Assembly (NCBI GenBank): GCA_005809115.1
Contig: SYLK01000187.1
Coordinates: 1-6,068, forward strand
Direction of reading: 5' to 3'
Length of the DNA stretch: 6,068 nucleotides
Origin: Planctomyces sp.
Lineage (GTDB): Bacteria > Planctomycetota > Planctomycetia > Planctomycetales > Planctomycetaceae
Made by a program: the position numbers and the translations under genes. This document shows, one piece after another, positions 5,060 to 6,068 of the stretch. Position 1 is the stretch's first letter. Every line of letters starts with the position of its first letter. The notes under the pieces were generated by a model. That model saw only the letters and a list, made by a program, of their open reading frames with translations. It was not told where the DNA came from and did not search any database.

Positions 5060-6068
5060 TTACGAGTGACTGCGGGACATCGGCGCCGGTCTGACAACGA
5101 TCCGATTGCCCGCCACACGAACCACTTCGATCAGAGTTCCCTGATCGATAAAACCGCCGTCGCTGACGACGTCCACGTACTTCTCACGGAATACAGCTCT
5201 GCCGGACGGACGAAGCATGGAAGCGGCCTGACCGAGGTCGCCGGGATCGACGGGACCTGCCACTGTGCCTGTTGCCAGAGTCGGTTTCAGCACGGGGCCA
5301 TCGGTTCCGGCGGCGGCATAACCGGGCGGTGTCAGGATCAGATGTCGCAGAAATGGAATCGCTGGCAGGAAACGGTTCAGAATGACCGCCGCGATAACCA
5401 CGGTAAACAGAGCACCAGCCATGGTTCCCAGACTGCCCAGAGAACGGTCAAAGCTCTGACCTGCCGTGAGTCCGGCGTAAGTATGGCTGGCCATCACGAG
5501 GGACCCAAGGATCAGCAGAATTCCGGTGACTCCAAAGACTCCAAATCCCGGCAGCACGAGCAGCTCGATTGCCAGCAGTCCGCTGCCGATCAGAAACATC
5601 AGCAGTTCCAGTGTCCCGGCTGTTCCGCCGAGGTAGCGGCTCCAGAAGAACAGGACAAACAGAATGACCGACAGAATTCCGAAAAATCCGGAAGGCAGGT
5701 GCAGTTCGATGTAAATGCAGAGAATGGCCAGCGTGACCAGCAGAAAACCACCGAATCGAGTATTGAGAACAAAGACCAGAGTGTCGACCCACGACCTGGC
5801 GACGGGTTTCAGCAAAAGGGTCTCGGGAATACCCAGACGCAGTCGCAGGGCATCGAAATCGTTGCACGGCAGTTCTGCCAGTCCCAGTTCGTGTGCGCGG
5901 GCGCCGTTGACCGTCAGCAGGATTCCGGCTCGCGATTCCGGAACCAGTGCGCCTCGGACCCATTCCTCGGCGGAATCATCGATTTCAGCCTGTGTCATAT
6001 AAGTGACGCGTCCGGACGTGCGGTGCGTCACCTCGAACACTTCCAGATCCCGGTCCACCATCGCCTGC
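5060..6068 (-). CDS. Long-form NfeD membrane protein, C-terminal part (partial)
   Basis: The gene runs off the right edge: the frame stays open through 6068 (…Q-A-M-V-D…), so the ATG at 6061 is probably internal. The visible 333 residues from that Met begin with the tail of a ClpP-class protease domain, including GILLTVNGARAHELGLAE (46-63), typical of the end of this fold. About five membrane segments follow (roughly 104-119, 124-141, 150-170, 172-191, 211-232). A soluble OB-fold sits at about 276-326 (GRAVFREKYVDVVSDGGFI, then VVRVAGNRIVVRP). That order is the long NfeD architecture. Family knowledge: NfeD proteins act with stomatin/flotillin-like SPFH partners in membrane microdomains, and long forms can cleave them. 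The protease active site is outside the window, so activity cannot be judged. No stomatin gene is in view. The stop is TAA at 5060-5062, 49 bp past the convergent glycosyltransferase stop. Confidence 0.88.
   Translation of the reverse strand, partial: QAMVDRDLEVFEVTHRTSGRVTYMTQAEIDDSAEEWVRGALVPESRAGILLTVNGARAHELGLAELPCNDFDALRLRLGIPETLLLKPVARSWVDTLVFVLNTRFGGFLLVTLAILCIYIELHLPSGFFGILSVILFVLFFWSRYLGGTAGTLELLMFLIGSGLLAIELLVLPGFGVFGVTGILLILGSLVMASHTYAGLTAGQSFDRSLGSLGTMAGALFTVVIAAVILNRFLPAIPFLRHLILTPPGYAAAGTDGPVLKPTLATGTVAGPVDPGDLGQAASMLRPSGRAVFREKYVDVVSDGGFIDQGTLIEVVRVAGNRIVVRPAPMSRSHS

Noticed and set aside
4069..5118. Minus-strand open frame of 349 residues spanning the glycosyltransferase
   Set aside because: It covers both promoters, the dismutase start and the glycosyltransferase, which has clear family motifs on the plus strand. 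The translation is motif-free.

Overview
The window reads as ordinary chromosomal DNA of a GC-rich bacterium, most likely a planctomycete. I infer this from a secreted FG-GAP/VCBS propeller protein, a long membrane-bound NfeD, long intergenic spacers with little operon structure, and weak use of Shine-Dalgarno sites. The assignment rests on gene content, not on any marker gene.

There are five protein genes on strictly alternating strands (-,+,-,+,-), so each is probably its own transcription unit. From left to right: a stretch without a recognisable gene (1-408); an M24 family Xaa-Pro aminopeptidase/prolidase-like metallopeptidase (409-1527, -); a 451-bp divergent spacer rich in short direct repeats, a REP-like motif and a 14-bp palindrome; an exported seven-bladed calcium-loop propeller protein (1979-3163, +); a 340-bp convergent spacer with a hairpin on the stop codon, a 17-bp tandem repeat and two further inverted repeats; a Mn-type superoxide dismutase (3504-4115, -); a 220-bp divergent promoter region; a small family 2 glycosyltransferase of the dolichol-phosphate-mannose-synthase-like type (4336-5010, +); and the C-terminal part of a long-form NfeD membrane protein (5060-6068, -) whose protease half lies outside the window.

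The genes do not form an obvious pathway: peptide turnover, an exported repeat protein, oxygen defence, polyprenol/cell-envelope sugar transfer and membrane quality control. The best non-coding signals are a near-consensus sigma-70 promoter whose predicted start falls on the glycosyltransferase ATG (probable leaderless mRNA), a probable early stop codon in that same gene, the 17-bp tandem repeat, and a REP-like 'GGGGACAGGCAC' motif. I see no phage, CRISPR, toxin-antitoxin, transposase or RNA gene, and nothing that clearly amounts to a new multi-gene system.
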